A DNA stretch of 64,000 nucleotides from Bacteroidales bacterium (GTDB lineage: Bacteria > Bacteroidota > Bacteroidia > Bacteroidales > UBA932), in NCBI GenBank assembly GCA_012728975.1, contig JAAYDZ010000006.1, positions 28,753 to 92,752 of the forward strand, in the 5' to 3' direction. Positions within the stretch are counted from its first letter, which is position 1; each line of letters begins with the position of its first letter. The position numbers and the translations under genes were made by a program. A model generated the notes under the pieces. The model worked only from the letters and a program-made list of their open reading frames with translations, made no database searches and was not told the origin of the DNA. Of this stretch, positions 46,997 through 56,016 are shown one piece after another.

Positions 46997-48358
46997 ATGA
47001 AGCGTTTGTTTTTAATTTCTACAATTTTATACATGCTGACGAATATCAGCATTGCCCAGGATATTAGGGGCTACTGGAAAGGTACCCTTAGTTTAGGCCC
47101 GACCGAGCTCGAACTCTATTTTGACATAAAGGAAGAAAACGGTACTATATCAGCTACACTTGATGTCCCCGCTCAGGGGGCATACGACATTCCCGTTACA
47201 TCCATTTCCTTTGATATGATGAAATTGAAAATGGAAATAGCACCTCTCAATGCTACATACGAAGGCACATTTGTGCTCAATAACATAGTGGGTGAATTTA
47301 CTCAGATGGGTATGACGCTGCCTCTTACTCTTATCAAAGGTGAAAAGGCGGCAAAACCCAAACGTCCACAGGAACCACAACCTCCCTTTCCATATAAATC
47401 GGAGGAGGTTTTTTTCAAAAATACCAGAGAAGATTTCATTCTTGCCGGCACTCTAACTATTCCCGAAGGAGAGGGTCCTTTCCCAGCTATGATATTGGTT
47501 AGTGGTAGCGGTCCTCAGAATCGTGATGAGGAATTGATGGATCACAAGCCCTTTGCCGTGATTGCAGACTATCTTAGTCGCAATGGAGTGGTAGTCCTCA
47601 GATATGATGACCGTGGGGTTGCTTCATCCGAGCCCGGTAAGTCCGATGGTACCTCTTTCGATATCTCATATGATGCGGAGGCGGCTTTTGACTATTTGCT
47701 TTCAAGAAAAGAGGTCATTCCTTCACTTTGCGGCATAACCGGCCATAGCGAGGGTGGCTATGTCAATTTTATGGTGGCTCAGAGACGCCCCGACGTTGCA
47801 TTTTTGATCTCCCTCGCCGGTCCGGCTGTAACCGGTGCAGAGGTTTTAAAACTCCAGCAGACCGAGATATATAGAGGAATGGGTATGCCCGAGCAGGCCA
47901 TTGAGCAAAACAGAGTGGTTTCAGAGCAAGTTTTTGCCATTGTGGAGCGATACGATGCTCCGGATGAGAACTTCCGTAAAGATGCTCTCGGTTATCTGGC
48001 TAAAATGGGAGTTCCGGATGATGCAGCAACCGCTATGATTGACCAGTACACTACTCCATGGATGTTTTATTTCCTAAAGTATGATCCGGCTCCGGCCATT
48101 CGCGAAGTTGCCGTACCGGCACTGATTCTCAATGGCACCCTCGACAAACAGGTGGTATCATATCAGAATATTCCGGTTTTCCGTGAAATAGCTGCGCAAA
48201 CAGGAAGGAACAATATGCAGATCGTGGAACTTGATGGCCTAAACCATCTCTTCCAGCACGCTGAAACAGGTCTTCCGACTGAATATACTACTATTGAAGA
48301 GACTATTTCAGAAGAGGTTCTGAAACTGATGCTCGATTTCGTCAAATTGATAAAGTGA
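46997..48358 (+). CDS. Secreted alpha/beta-hydrolase with N-terminal beta domain
   Basis: A 453-residue protein with signal peptide (ending SIAQ). Residues 22-115 form a beta-rich domain (GYWKGTLSLGPTELELYF), and the alpha/beta hydrolase follows. The nucleophile is Ser251 in GHSEGG, the oxyanion region is LVSGSGPQNRDEE, the acid is probably Asp near LNGTLDKQV, and the histidine lies in GLNHLFQH. Such proteins are annotated as S9-like peptidases or esterases. The ATG directly follows a C-rich heptad array; no promoter is visible. Confidence 0.85.
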   Translation: MKRLFLISTILYMLTNISIAQDIRGYWKGTLSLGPTELELYFDIKEENGTISATLDVPAQGAYDIPVTSISFDMMKLKMEIAPLNATYEGTFVLNNIVGEFTQMGMTLPLTLIKGEKAAKPKRPQEPQPPFPYKSEEVFFKNTREDFILAGTLTIPEGEGPFPAMILVSGSGPQNRDEELMDHKPFAVIADYLSRNGVVVLRYDDRGVASSEPGKSDGTSFDISYDAEAAFDYLLSRKEVIPSLCGITGHSEGGYVNFMVAQRRPDVAFLISLAGPAVTGAEVLKLQQTEIYRGMGMPEQAIEQNRVVSEQVFAIVERYDAPDENFRKDALGYLAKMGVPDDAATAMIDQYTTPWMFYFLKYDPAPAIREVAVPALILNGTLDKQVVSYQNIPVFREIAAQTGRNNMQIVELDGLNHLFQHAETGLPTEYTTIEETISEEVLKLMLDFVKLIK

Positions 48359-48412
48359 GTGGGGCTTCTAGTAGTGCATTCTAAAAGTAATTCTATAACT
48401 CAATGAAAGCAT

Positions 48413-48442
48413 AATTGGAAATAACGGAAGTTATTTCCAATT
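48413..48442. terminator. Two-way hairpin with GGAA tetraloop between convergent genes
   Basis: AATTGGAAATAAC (48413-48425) pairs perfectly with GTTATTTCCAATT (48430-48442) around GGAA, a GNRA-type tetraloop. U-tracts on both sides are short. It likely serves the hydrolase and SLC13 genes; no heptad array is present at this convergent junction apart from a single GTAGTG. Confidence 0.6.
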
Positions 48443-48499
48443 GTTGCTTTAGGATCATCTCACAGAATGAGGGCGCAGTCCAATCGTCAGATTTAAAGC

Positions 48500-50356
48500 C
48501 TAAAACGGATAAATAAGCGGCAATACGAAAATCATTACCACCAGGAAAAGCAATTGCAAGGGGAGGCCTACTTTGATGTAGTCCATGAAATTGTATTTTC
48601 CCGCCGACATAACCATTGCGTTGGGCGGTGTTGAGAAGGGACTGGCCAGACACATACTTGCAGCAACCGCCACACCGATAAGGAAAGGATAGGGGCTTAC
48701 ATTCATGGATATGGCTGCCTGTAAGCCTATCGGGGCAAATAGAATGGCGGTAGCGGTATTACTTATAAACATAGTCAGCAGAGAGGAAGCTGTCATAATT
48801 CCGGCAAGGACGGCATAAGGCCCGTAAGAGCCCACTGCATCCACTATACCGTTGGTTACCAATGCAGAAGTTCCTGTTTTCTCCATTGCAGTTGCCAAAG
48901 GCATCATTCCGGCAAAAAGAATAACGCTCTCCCAATTTATCGTACGATAAGCATCTCTAACCGTTCTGAAACAGCCGCCCAACACCATCAGAACAGCTGC
49001 TATCAGCACAGCGATCACAGGGGGTAACCAATTGAAAACCATAGCCAGGACCATCAATATCAAAACGATGGCTGCGTAAGGAGCTTTGTGGTCGAGAGTT
49101 ATCTTGGATGCTTCGGTCTGAGGCTGTCCAATGACAACAACATCTCTTTCAAGACGGCTGAGACGGTCTATATCCTCCCATGTTCCTTGAACCAGCAACA
49201 TATCACCGGCATGCATTTTTACATCTTTTATCTCTTGAACGATATAATGGTCTTTACGCTGGATACTCAGTATATTTACATTGTAATTGTCGCGAAATTG
49301 AGAGTCTTTTACCAATCGGTTGTGTAGGCGACTGTTTTGAAGAATAACAACCTCCGCCATTCCTATCTCATCGAACTTAAATTTACCTCCAAACTTCGGA
49401 CGCTCAATCTCTTTTTCAGTTGTAGTGTCCAGGAAAGAAAGAGCATTCTCCTCCACAAAGTTCAGCACATTTTTGTACTCACCTATGATATAGAGTATGT
49501 CATTCTCGGCCAATAAAGTCTGCGCTTTAGGCAATACGGCGCGTACGGAGCGGCTCAATGGAGAAGAAGAGCGGATATGGATCTCACTGATAATAACCGA
49601 GTATCGTTTGGATATATCAATTTCAGAAAGTTTTTTACCTGCAATGGGGGACTCTTTCGATACTACAATTCTGTATAAATTTTCAATCAAACAATAATCG
49701 GAAGCGAGTTGCTCCGGTGATTTAACGGTAGTTCTTCCATCACCCTGATCTTTCTTATCCTTTTTGTCGAGCATTTTTGACAAGGGCCAAAGCAATAAAA
49801 TTCCCAAAACCAATAGGATCATTCCTACGGGTAAAGTGGTGAAGAATTGCAATCCCTCATATCCTGCTCCAATCAAGGTGTCATGCATAATCAGAGTCGG
49901 AGGAGTACCGATCAATGTCATCATCCCTCCGATACTGCTCGCATAAGCCATCGGCATCAAAAGCCTGCTTGCACTTGTCTTTGATTTGAAAGCCATGCTT
50001 ACCACGATCGGCATCAACAGTGCTACCGTGCCGGTATTGCTCAAGAAGAGACCTATGAAAGCGGTCACCAGCATAACCAACAAAAACAATTTATAACTGC
50101 TGTTTCCTGCAAGTTTCAACAATCGGTTGCTTACCGCACCGGCGAGTCCGGTTTGTGAAAGCGCTCCTCCCACGATAAATAGAGCGGCAATCATAATCAC
50201 AACGGAATTGGAGAATCCAGCCAGAGCCTCAGTCGGTGTAAGAACCTTTGTCAGCACCAATGCCAACAAACAACAAAGTGCCACAATATCGGAGCGAATT
50301 TTACCCCAAACCAGCAGTGCAGCGGTTACGATAAGAATAATAATAGTTGCAGTCAT
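48500..50356 (-). CDS. SLC13-family permease with two TrkA-C domains
   Basis: A 618-residue divalent-anion/Na+ symporter-like protein. Both halves carry the family motifs: SNTGTVALLMPI with IGTPPTLIMH in the first, SNTATAILFAPIG with FSTPPNAMVM in the second. Between them (about residues 215-400) lie two TrkA-C/RCK-C domains (SEIDISKRYSVIISEI, IGMAEVVILQNSRL) that may sense a ligand. Relatives with this layout include sulfate transporters and sulfur-response regulators, so sulfate is one possible substrate. A -7 box (TATATTTG, 50438-50445) lies about 80 nt upstream. Confidence 0.88.
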   Translation of the reverse strand: MTATIIILIVTAALLVWGKIRSDIVALCCLLALVLTKVLTPTEALAGFSNSVVIMIAALFIVGGALSQTGLAGAVSNRLLKLAGNSSYKLFLLVMLVTAFIGLFLSNTGTVALLMPIVVSMAFKSKTSASRLLMPMAYASSIGGMMTLIGTPPTLIMHDTLIGAGYEGLQFFTTLPVGMILLVLGILLLWPLSKMLDKKDKKDQGDGRTTVKSPEQLASDYCLIENLYRIVVSKESPIAGKKLSEIDISKRYSVIISEIHIRSSSPLSRSVRAVLPKAQTLLAENDILYIIGEYKNVLNFVEENALSFLDTTTEKEIERPKFGGKFKFDEIGMAEVVILQNSRLHNRLVKDSQFRDNYNVNILSIQRKDHYIVQEIKDVKMHAGDMLLVQGTWEDIDRLSRLERDVVVIGQPQTEASKITLDHKAPYAAIVLILMVLAMVFNWLPPVIAVLIAAVLMVLGGCFRTVRDAYRTINWESVILFAGMMPLATAMEKTGTSALVTNGIVDAVGSYGPYAVLAGIMTASSLLTMFISNTATAILFAPIGLQAAISMNVSPYPFLIGVAVAASMCLASPFSTPPNAMVMSAGKYNFMDYIKVGLPLQLLFLVVMIFVLPLIYPF

Positions 50357-50437
50357 AAGAAATGAGGGCTATTAGAATACAATAAGTTTCTTAACGGCTA
50401 TTTGGCATACAAAAGAAAGATATTTTATTTAATTTTT

Positions 50438-50445
50438 CAAATATA
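50438..50445 (-). promoter_or_regulatory. -7 box of the SLC13-family gene
   Basis: TATATTTG on the minus strand, leaving a roughly 75-nt leader. Confidence 0.45.
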
Positions 50446-50458
50446 GATCCAACAACTC

Positions 50459-51184
50459 TTACCTTCTCCTGAATTCCGAGCAGATGATGGCGGTGGCTAT
50501 AGCTACATTTAGAGAATCCGGCGCATTGGCTGAGGCAGGGGAGAAGCGAGGGATGGAGAGACGGTGTGTAACAAGCTTCTCCATAGCAGGAGAGATACCA
50601 TTTGACTCGGAACCCATCACTATCACTCCGCTGGAGCCCAGATTCTCCTCATAGATAGATCTCCCGTCGAGGAAGGTGCCGAATACCGGCATACCGGCGG
50701 TTCGGAATTCTGAGACAATCTGAAGAAGGTCACAATAGATAATCTTCACTCGGAAAATGGAGCCCATGCTGGCTTGTACTACCTTTGGGTTGAAACAATC
50801 GACAGTATCCTCCGACGCAAAGATTGTCCCTATTCCAAACCAGTCGGCGAGCCGAATGATAGTCCCCAGATTGCCCGGATCGCGAATAGAGTCGAGTGCC
50901 AGTGAGAGCGGTCGGGCAGCTATCAGATCGGCAATCTGAGATACGTCTGGCACCGCAGGCTTGCGCACCAAAGCCAGAGCGGGAGAAGGTGAGCTTAGCA
51001 GTGTGATGCGGGCCATTGCCTCTTCACCAATTTCAGAGATTCTGAATGCCTTGATAACCTCAAATCCCGAACGGTGCGCTTCCTCCACCGATTTTTCTCC
51101 TTCTACGACAAAAAGTTCCACTTCATCGCGGTATTTCTTGCGGTTGAGTGAACGGATGAGTTTTATTTCGTTCTTAGAAATCAT
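50459..51184 (-). CDS. SpoU/TrmH-family RNA methyltransferase
   Basis: A 241-residue SPOUT methyltransferase that should 2'-O-methylate rRNA or tRNA. The N-terminal substrate-binding part (KLIRSLNRKKYRDEVELFVVEG) is followed by the knotted domain with LDSIRDPGNLGTIIRLADWFG, VIVMGSESNGISPAME and the final PDSLNVAIATAIICSEF. I start it at the ATG 51184; the frame extends to a TTG at 51199, but the -7 box lies at 51188-51195. It is divergent from tamL. Confidence 0.92.
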   Translation of the reverse strand: MISKNEIKLIRSLNRKKYRDEVELFVVEGEKSVEEAHRSGFEVIKAFRISEIGEEAMARITLLSSPSPALALVRKPAVPDVSQIADLIAARPLSLALDSIRDPGNLGTIIRLADWFGIGTIFASEDTVDCFNPKVVQASMGSIFRVKIIYCDLLQIVSEFRTAGMPVFGTFLDGRSIYEENLGSSGVIVMGSESNGISPAMEKLVTHRLSIPRFSPASANAPDSLNVAIATAIICSEFRRR

Positions 51185-51187
51185 ATT

Positions 51188-51235
51188 CAAAGGTAACAAT
51201 TAACCTGATTATAATAATAATTTTATCTAAATTTG
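51188..51235. promoter_or_regulatory. Divergent, nearly leaderless promoters of trmH-like gene and tamL
   Basis: TACCTTTG on the minus strand (51188-51195) stands 3 nt before the methyltransferase ATG. TAAATTTG followed by C on the plus strand (51228-51235) stands 7 nt before the tamL ATG. Both transcripts would start at or within a few bases of the start codon. Confidence 0.55.
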
Positions 51236-51242
51236 CAGGAAT

Positions 51243-53426
51243 ATGAAGAGGAGTCTTGCATTTATATGGATTGTGGCACTTGCTGCCGCTTCTTGCAGTA
51301 CCACAAGGATTCTGCAGGAGGATGAATGTAGACTTGTGGAGAACAAAATAGTCATAACAAATGATGCCGGCTATCCCACCTCTTCGCTTCAACCCTACAT
51401 CAAACAGAAACCGAACGATTATTATATCGGTCGGTGGAATCCCTTCCTCTATGTTTACAACTGGAGTTCCGGACGCGGTACGGGATGGGACAGATTTGTT
51501 GAGAAGCTTGGAGTTGCTCCGGTGATCTACGATTCCACCTCCATAGATGCCAGCAAAAAGGGTATGCTCTCGCACCTTGAATATTCAGGCTATTATGATT
51601 CGGATATTTCGCACTCCATACTAAAAAAGGATAAGAAAGCAAGAGTCAATTACGATGTAACCCTTGGAAAACAATATTTGATCGACAGCATAAGCTATGA
51701 AATTCCTGACACGAATATGCGCGAATTGTTGGCTGCGGACTCCGCCAACTTTACTGTAAATGTGGGTGATATCCTTTCTGAGAAGCAATTGGAGGAGGAA
51801 TCGGAACGTCTCGCCGGTCTCTATCGTAGCAACGGCTATTATGGTTTTACAAAAAACTATTTTTTCTTCTATGCAGATACAGTAAGGCAGAAGGATAAAG
51901 CTGATCTTATCGTATCTCTAGAAAACTATACTCGCAACGAATCGGAAGAGAGTGCAAGGCCTCATAAACAATATAACATCGGATCAGTCTCAATTACCCC
52001 GATGGCAGGACTTAAGGTGCGCGAGAAGTTTCTCTGGCAGATTAATACTGTAAAACCGGGTGAACTCTACAATGAACAGGTAATTAATACCACTTACGAA
52101 CGTTTCTCCAGCATCCGGCTCTTCAGCAGTGTCAACATGCAACTTAGTGAAGCAGATTCTTCGATGGTGGATTGCCGTATAATGCTCTCTCCCTCCAAAC
52201 TTCAGGGGGTGAGGGCTAATCTTGAGGGGTCGTTCAACTCATCAGGACTTTTTGGAGTAACTCCTTCTCTCTCATATTATCACAAGAATATCTTTGGTGG
52301 AGGAGAGTACTTTTCTCTCGGATTTAGGGGCAACTTTCAGTTCAAATTCAAGGATCCCACGCGCTCCAACGAGTTTGCAATCTCATCCTCCATAACCTTC
52401 CCAAGGTTTCTTTTCTTGCCTGTAAGCCTATTCCAGCAAACACTCCCGCGTACTGACATCAATCTTTCCTATAACTATCAGAATCGACCGGAGTACACCC
52501 GTATAATTGTTTCCACAGCTTACGGCTATAACTGGAATCGCAATAAGAGATTTTATTACCAGATAAACCCTCTCCAGTTTAATGTGGTGCGTATTTACAA
52601 TATGGATGAGGATTTCTACTCAAACCTCAGGGACCCTTATCTGATCAACTCCTACCGCAACCACTTTGACTTCGGCGGTGGAGGAATGTTGTACTTTACC
52701 ACCAATAGCGCAACCAATCCTAAGGATACATACTTTTACCTCAGATTGCAAACAGATTTTGCGGGCAATATGCTATCGCTCTTCAATAGCGGGCTGAAAA
52801 AGGATGAAAAGGGCTTCCATCTGATCTGGGGAGTACCCTATTCACAATATGTCCGCAGCGAGATCTCATTGGTTGAGACTCTGCGCTTCGGTCAACAAAA
52901 GAGGCTCGCTCTGGCAGGAAGATTCCTTGCCGGAGTCGGTTATGCCTATGGTAACTCCAATGTACTTCCTTTCGAAAAATTCTTCTATGCCGGAGGCTCA
53001 AACAGTATGAGGGGATGGCAGTCCCGTTCTGTGGGCCCGGGATCTGCGCCTATGGACTCCACTTTTGCTATTGCCAATCAGACCGGTGATATGCGCCTGG
53101 AGGCTAACCTCGAATTTCGTTTCCCCCTTTTCTGGAAGTTGCAAGGCGGACTTTTCATAGATGTAGGTAATGTCTGGAATCTTCAACGTGCATCGCTGGA
53201 CGGAGTGGCCAGGGATGAGCGCGGTATTTTTACAGCTGAGAATTTTGGTAAGAGTATTGCTGCTAACTGGGGAATGGGCTTACGTTTGGATTTCGATATG
53301 TTACTGATACGTTTGGATGCCGGTATAAAGGCATACGATCCGGTTACGCAGCAATGGCATACCCCAAATATGTGGTTCCGGAAAAATGGTTATGCCATCC
53401 ATTTCGGTATAGGATATCCTTTCTAA
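51243..53426 (+). CDS. tamL: TamL-like Omp85-family outer membrane lipoprotein
   Basis: A 727-residue BamA/TamA-family protein that starts with a lipoprotein signal (AASC, Cys18), the hallmark of Bacteroidota TamL. POTRA domains occupy about residues 140-330 (LDSISYEIPD region, YNIGSVSITPMAGLKV). The C-terminal 16-stranded barrel contains the Omp85 pattern FFYAGGSNSMRGWQSRSVGPG and ends in the aromatic IHFGIGYPF. It should insert or move lipids or proteins at the outer membrane with TamB, which is not adjacent. A GH20 gene follows after 34 bp, probably on the same transcript. Confidence 0.9.
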   Translation: MKRSLAFIWIVALAAASCSTTRILQEDECRLVENKIVITNDAGYPTSSLQPYIKQKPNDYYIGRWNPFLYVYNWSSGRGTGWDRFVEKLGVAPVIYDSTSIDASKKGMLSHLEYSGYYDSDISHSILKKDKKARVNYDVTLGKQYLIDSISYEIPDTNMRELLAADSANFTVNVGDILSEKQLEEESERLAGLYRSNGYYGFTKNYFFFYADTVRQKDKADLIVSLENYTRNESEESARPHKQYNIGSVSITPMAGLKVREKFLWQINTVKPGELYNEQVINTTYERFSSIRLFSSVNMQLSEADSSMVDCRIMLSPSKLQGVRANLEGSFNSSGLFGVTPSLSYYHKNIFGGGEYFSLGFRGNFQFKFKDPTRSNEFAISSSITFPRFLFLPVSLFQQTLPRTDINLSYNYQNRPEYTRIIVSTAYGYNWNRNKRFYYQINPLQFNVVRIYNMDEDFYSNLRDPYLINSYRNHFDFGGGGMLYFTTNSATNPKDTYFYLRLQTDFAGNMLSLFNSGLKKDEKGFHLIWGVPYSQYVRSEISLVETLRFGQQKRLALAGRFLAGVGYAYGNSNVLPFEKFFYAGGSNSMRGWQSRSVGPGSAPMDSTFAIANQTGDMRLEANLEFRFPLFWKLQGGLFIDVGNVWNLQRASLDGVARDERGIFTAENFGKSIAANWGMGLRLDFDMLLIRLDAGIKAYDPVTQQWHTPNMWFRKNGYAIHFGIGYPF

Positions 53427-53460
53427 AGAGAATATAAATTAAAACAGATATAAAATAATT

Positions 53461-55104
53461 ATGAAGTATTTAAAACTCTTCTTTCTTGTAGTAACTACTT
53501 TTGTTGCAGTTTCTTGCAATTTTGAAAGGGGAGAGGCGGACTATGATGTCGTTCCTCTTCCTCAATCTATAAACGAACTTGATGGTGAAGACTTTGTTCT
53601 CAACTTCAGGACAAAGATCCTCTATGATGCAAATGACCCTCAGATGGAGCGTAACGCTGCTTTTCTTTCAGAATATATTAGAGAGATTACCGGCTTAAAT
53701 CTCAAATGTGTTGCCGCTGATGGCTCAAATTTGGGTAACAATATTGTTATATCAGTTGATGCAGAGGCATCTATGCCGTCTGATGAGAGTTATACTCTGA
53801 CAGTTGATCAAAACGGAATCTCCATTGTAGCCAAGGCTCCGGATGGCGTTTTTTACGGTATCCAGACCCTTAGGAAGTCCCTTCCCATAGGCAGATTCGG
53901 CAGTGTTGGGTTCGATCCGGTAGAAATCAATGACACTCCTTTGTTCGGTTACCGTGGAATGCACCTTGATGTTTCACGTCATTTCTTCGATAAAGAATTT
54001 GTAAAGAGATATATTGATATCATAGCTCTTCATAACATCAATACATTCCACTGGCATCTGACCGATGACCAGGGCTGGCGTGTGGAGATTAAAAAATATC
54101 CCAAACTGACTGAGATCGGCTCTATGAGAAGTCATACTGTAGTCGGAAAGGATTTCGAGTCGAGCGACGAGACACCTCACGGAGGATTTTATACTCAGGA
54201 TGATATAAAGGAAGTGGTGGCCTATGCTGCAGAGCGTTATATCACCATTATCCCTGAAATAGACCTTCCCGGTCATATGCTGGCGGCTCTGGCTGCATAT
54301 CCGGAACTCGGCTGTACAGGCGAACAATACGAAGTTTGGCCTCGCTGGGGTATTACTGAGAAGGTGCTTTGCCCGGGTAAAGACCATACCGTACAGTTTT
54401 TAAAGGATGTCATGGATGAGATAATGGCTCTATTTCCTTCGGAGTATATCCATATAGGAGGTGATGAGTGTCCCAAGGATCACTGGAAGGTTTGTCCCGA
54501 CTGCCAGGCTCGTATTAAGGCGGAGAAACTCTTCGCAAAGGATGGCCATACCGCTGAGCAGCGTCTTCAGAGCTGGCTTACATCGGAGATTGAAAAATAT
54601 ATCAATGACCACGGTCGCAGAATTATCGGATGGGATGAGATCCTCGAGGGCGGACTCGCTCCAAATGCTACAGTAATGTCCTGGAGAGGTATTACCGGTG
54701 GTGTAACCGCTGCAAATATGGGACACGATGTAATTATGGTTCCCTATTCCCACTTCTATTTTGACTATTATCAGAGTGAAGATAGAGACAACGAGCCTTT
54801 GGCTATTGGAGGATTTATCCCTGTGGAGAAGGTTTATGAGTTCAATCCTTTCCCCGAGGAGGTAGATCCTTCATTACACGGTCATATACTGGGTGTTCAG
54901 GCCAATGTCTGGTGCGAATATATCAAGACTACCGACCATGTAGAATACATGGCTTTGCCCCGTATGGCTGCCCTATGTGAGGTACAGTGGCGTCCCGCAG
55001 AGGTTCGTGATTATGAGGACTTCTTAGATCGTATGGAGCATCATCTGGCACTTTACGACCATCTGGGCTACAATTATGCCAAGCACATTGTTCCTAGTCT
55101 TTAG
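53461..55104 (+). CDS. GH20 beta-N-acetylhexosaminidase, lipoprotein
   Basis: A 547-residue lipoprotein (VAVSC, Cys19). The N-terminal GH20b domain (about residues 30-150) is followed by the TIM barrel with GYRGMHLDVSRHFF and FHWHLTDDQGWRVEI. The catalytic pair is Asp335-Glu336 in HIGGDECPKDHW. It removes terminal GlcNAc/GalNAc from glycans such as mucin, N-glycans or chitin fragments. It follows tamL by 34 bp. Its TAG stop starts a G-rich heptad array. Confidence 0.95.
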   Translation: MKYLKLFFLVVTTFVAVSCNFERGEADYDVVPLPQSINELDGEDFVLNFRTKILYDANDPQMERNAAFLSEYIREITGLNLKCVAADGSNLGNNIVISVDAEASMPSDESYTLTVDQNGISIVAKAPDGVFYGIQTLRKSLPIGRFGSVGFDPVEINDTPLFGYRGMHLDVSRHFFDKEFVKRYIDIIALHNINTFHWHLTDDQGWRVEIKKYPKLTEIGSMRSHTVVGKDFESSDETPHGGFYTQDDIKEVVAYAAERYITIIPEIDLPGHMLAALAAYPELGCTGEQYEVWPRWGITEKVLCPGKDHTVQFLKDVMDEIMALFPSEYIHIGGDECPKDHWKVCPDCQARIKAEKLFAKDGHTAEQRLQSWLTSEIEKYINDHGRRIIGWDEILEGGLAPNATVMSWRGITGGVTAANMGHDVIMVPYSHFYFDYYQSEDRDNEPLAIGGFIPVEKVYEFNPFPEEVDPSLHGHILGVQANVWCEYIKTTDHVEYMALPRMAALCEVQWRPAEVRDYEDFLDRMEHHLALYDHLGYNYAKHIVPSL

Positions 55105-55200
55105 TCGGGAGTTAGTAGTGTGGAGTTGGTTGGTGCGAGGTACGAGTTACGTATTGCGAGGTAAGTTCCGAGTATTGAGTTGTTGAGAAATGCGAGTTTA
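55102..55200 (+). repeat. Heptad-repeat array after GH20
   Basis: Degenerate units such as GGAGTTA, GTAGTGT, GGAGTTG, GAGGTAC, GAGTTAC, GTATTGC, GAGGTAA, GTTCCGA and GTATTGA keep a 7-bp register with occasional 1-bp slips. It begins at the TAG stop and is G-rich on the sense strand. Confidence 0.8.
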
Positions 55201-55231
55201 CTTCTGACTTGAAAGTATTAAATATGTAGTT

Positions 55232-55909
55232 ATGAAAAGAGTTTTATCGTTTCTTACGGATCTTGTTCCGAATAACAACAAACCCTGGTTTGATGCCAAT
55301 AAGGCACGTTATAAGGAAGCACAGGCGATTTTCAACGATTTCGCCTCAGATCTTTTGGAGCGTGTGCAGAGTTTTGACCCCGAAGTCAGAGGTCTCACTC
55401 TAAAGGATTGCACCTACCGTTTCTATAGAGACTTAAGATTCAGTAAGGACAAAACTCCATACAAGAAGCATTTCGGCATTTTCATTGCTAAAGATGGTAA
55501 ATGCAGCGGCCATTCCGGTTACTATTTCCATATAGAACCCCCTCATGCGGGCTACCTGGGCGGTCATTTGATGTGCTGCGGTGCCTACGCTCCGGAGCCA
55601 AAGGTGATGCGCAGCATTAGGGAAGAGTTTATGCTCAACGGTGAAGCTCTGGTGAAAGCAATGTCAAAGGCCAAAGGATTTGAAATGGAATGGGACGGAG
55701 CCCTGAAGAAAATCCCCCGGGGTTTTCCGCAGGACTCCCCATATGCCGATTATTTCCGACTGAAGAAAATACTTATTACACGCTATTTGGATGATGCTTT
55801 TATCCTGGAGCCCGATCTCGCAAAACGTGCTGCCGACCTATTTGCCACCTGCACCGAATTCAATACCATTCTCAACCGAGCCATTGACTACGCCTACGAA
55901 GAATATTAG
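55232..55909 (+). CDS. DUF2461 family protein
   Basis: A 225-residue protein of the DUF2461 (TIGR02453) family. Visible hallmarks are NNNKPWFDANKARYKEA near the start, TYRFYRDLRFSKDKTPYKKHFG and GYYFHIEPPHAGYLGGHLM. The family is widespread but its activity is unknown. The start ATG lies about 30 nt after the preceding array. Its TAG stop is followed directly by another heptad array shared with the convergent peptidase gene. Confidence 0.87.
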   Translation: MKRVLSFLTDLVPNNNKPWFDANKARYKEAQAIFNDFASDLLERVQSFDPEVRGLTLKDCTYRFYRDLRFSKDKTPYKKHFGIFIAKDGKCSGHSGYYFHIEPPHAGYLGGHLMCCGAYAPEPKVMRSIREEFMLNGEALVKAMSKAKGFEMEWDGALKKIPRGFPQDSPYADYFRLKKILITRYLDDAFILEPDLAKRAADLFATCTEFNTILNRAIDYAYEEY

Positions 55910-56016
55910 GGTAGTTCTGAGTTCTGAGTGTGTAGTGTGTAGTACCCCGTACCACTTACCCAACAACATTTAAGAATACCACGTACCTCGGAACGCGTAC
56001 CTTTCACCACTCACTA
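55910..56016. repeat. Two-sided heptad array between convergent genes
   Basis: The left half is G/T-rich (GGGTAGT, TCTGAGT twice, GTGTAGT twice) and starts at the TAG of DUF2461. The right half is C-rich (GTACCTC, GGAACGC and similar) and ends at the TAG of the M28 gene. Each half is G-rich on the sense strand of its own gene. Confidence 0.8.
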
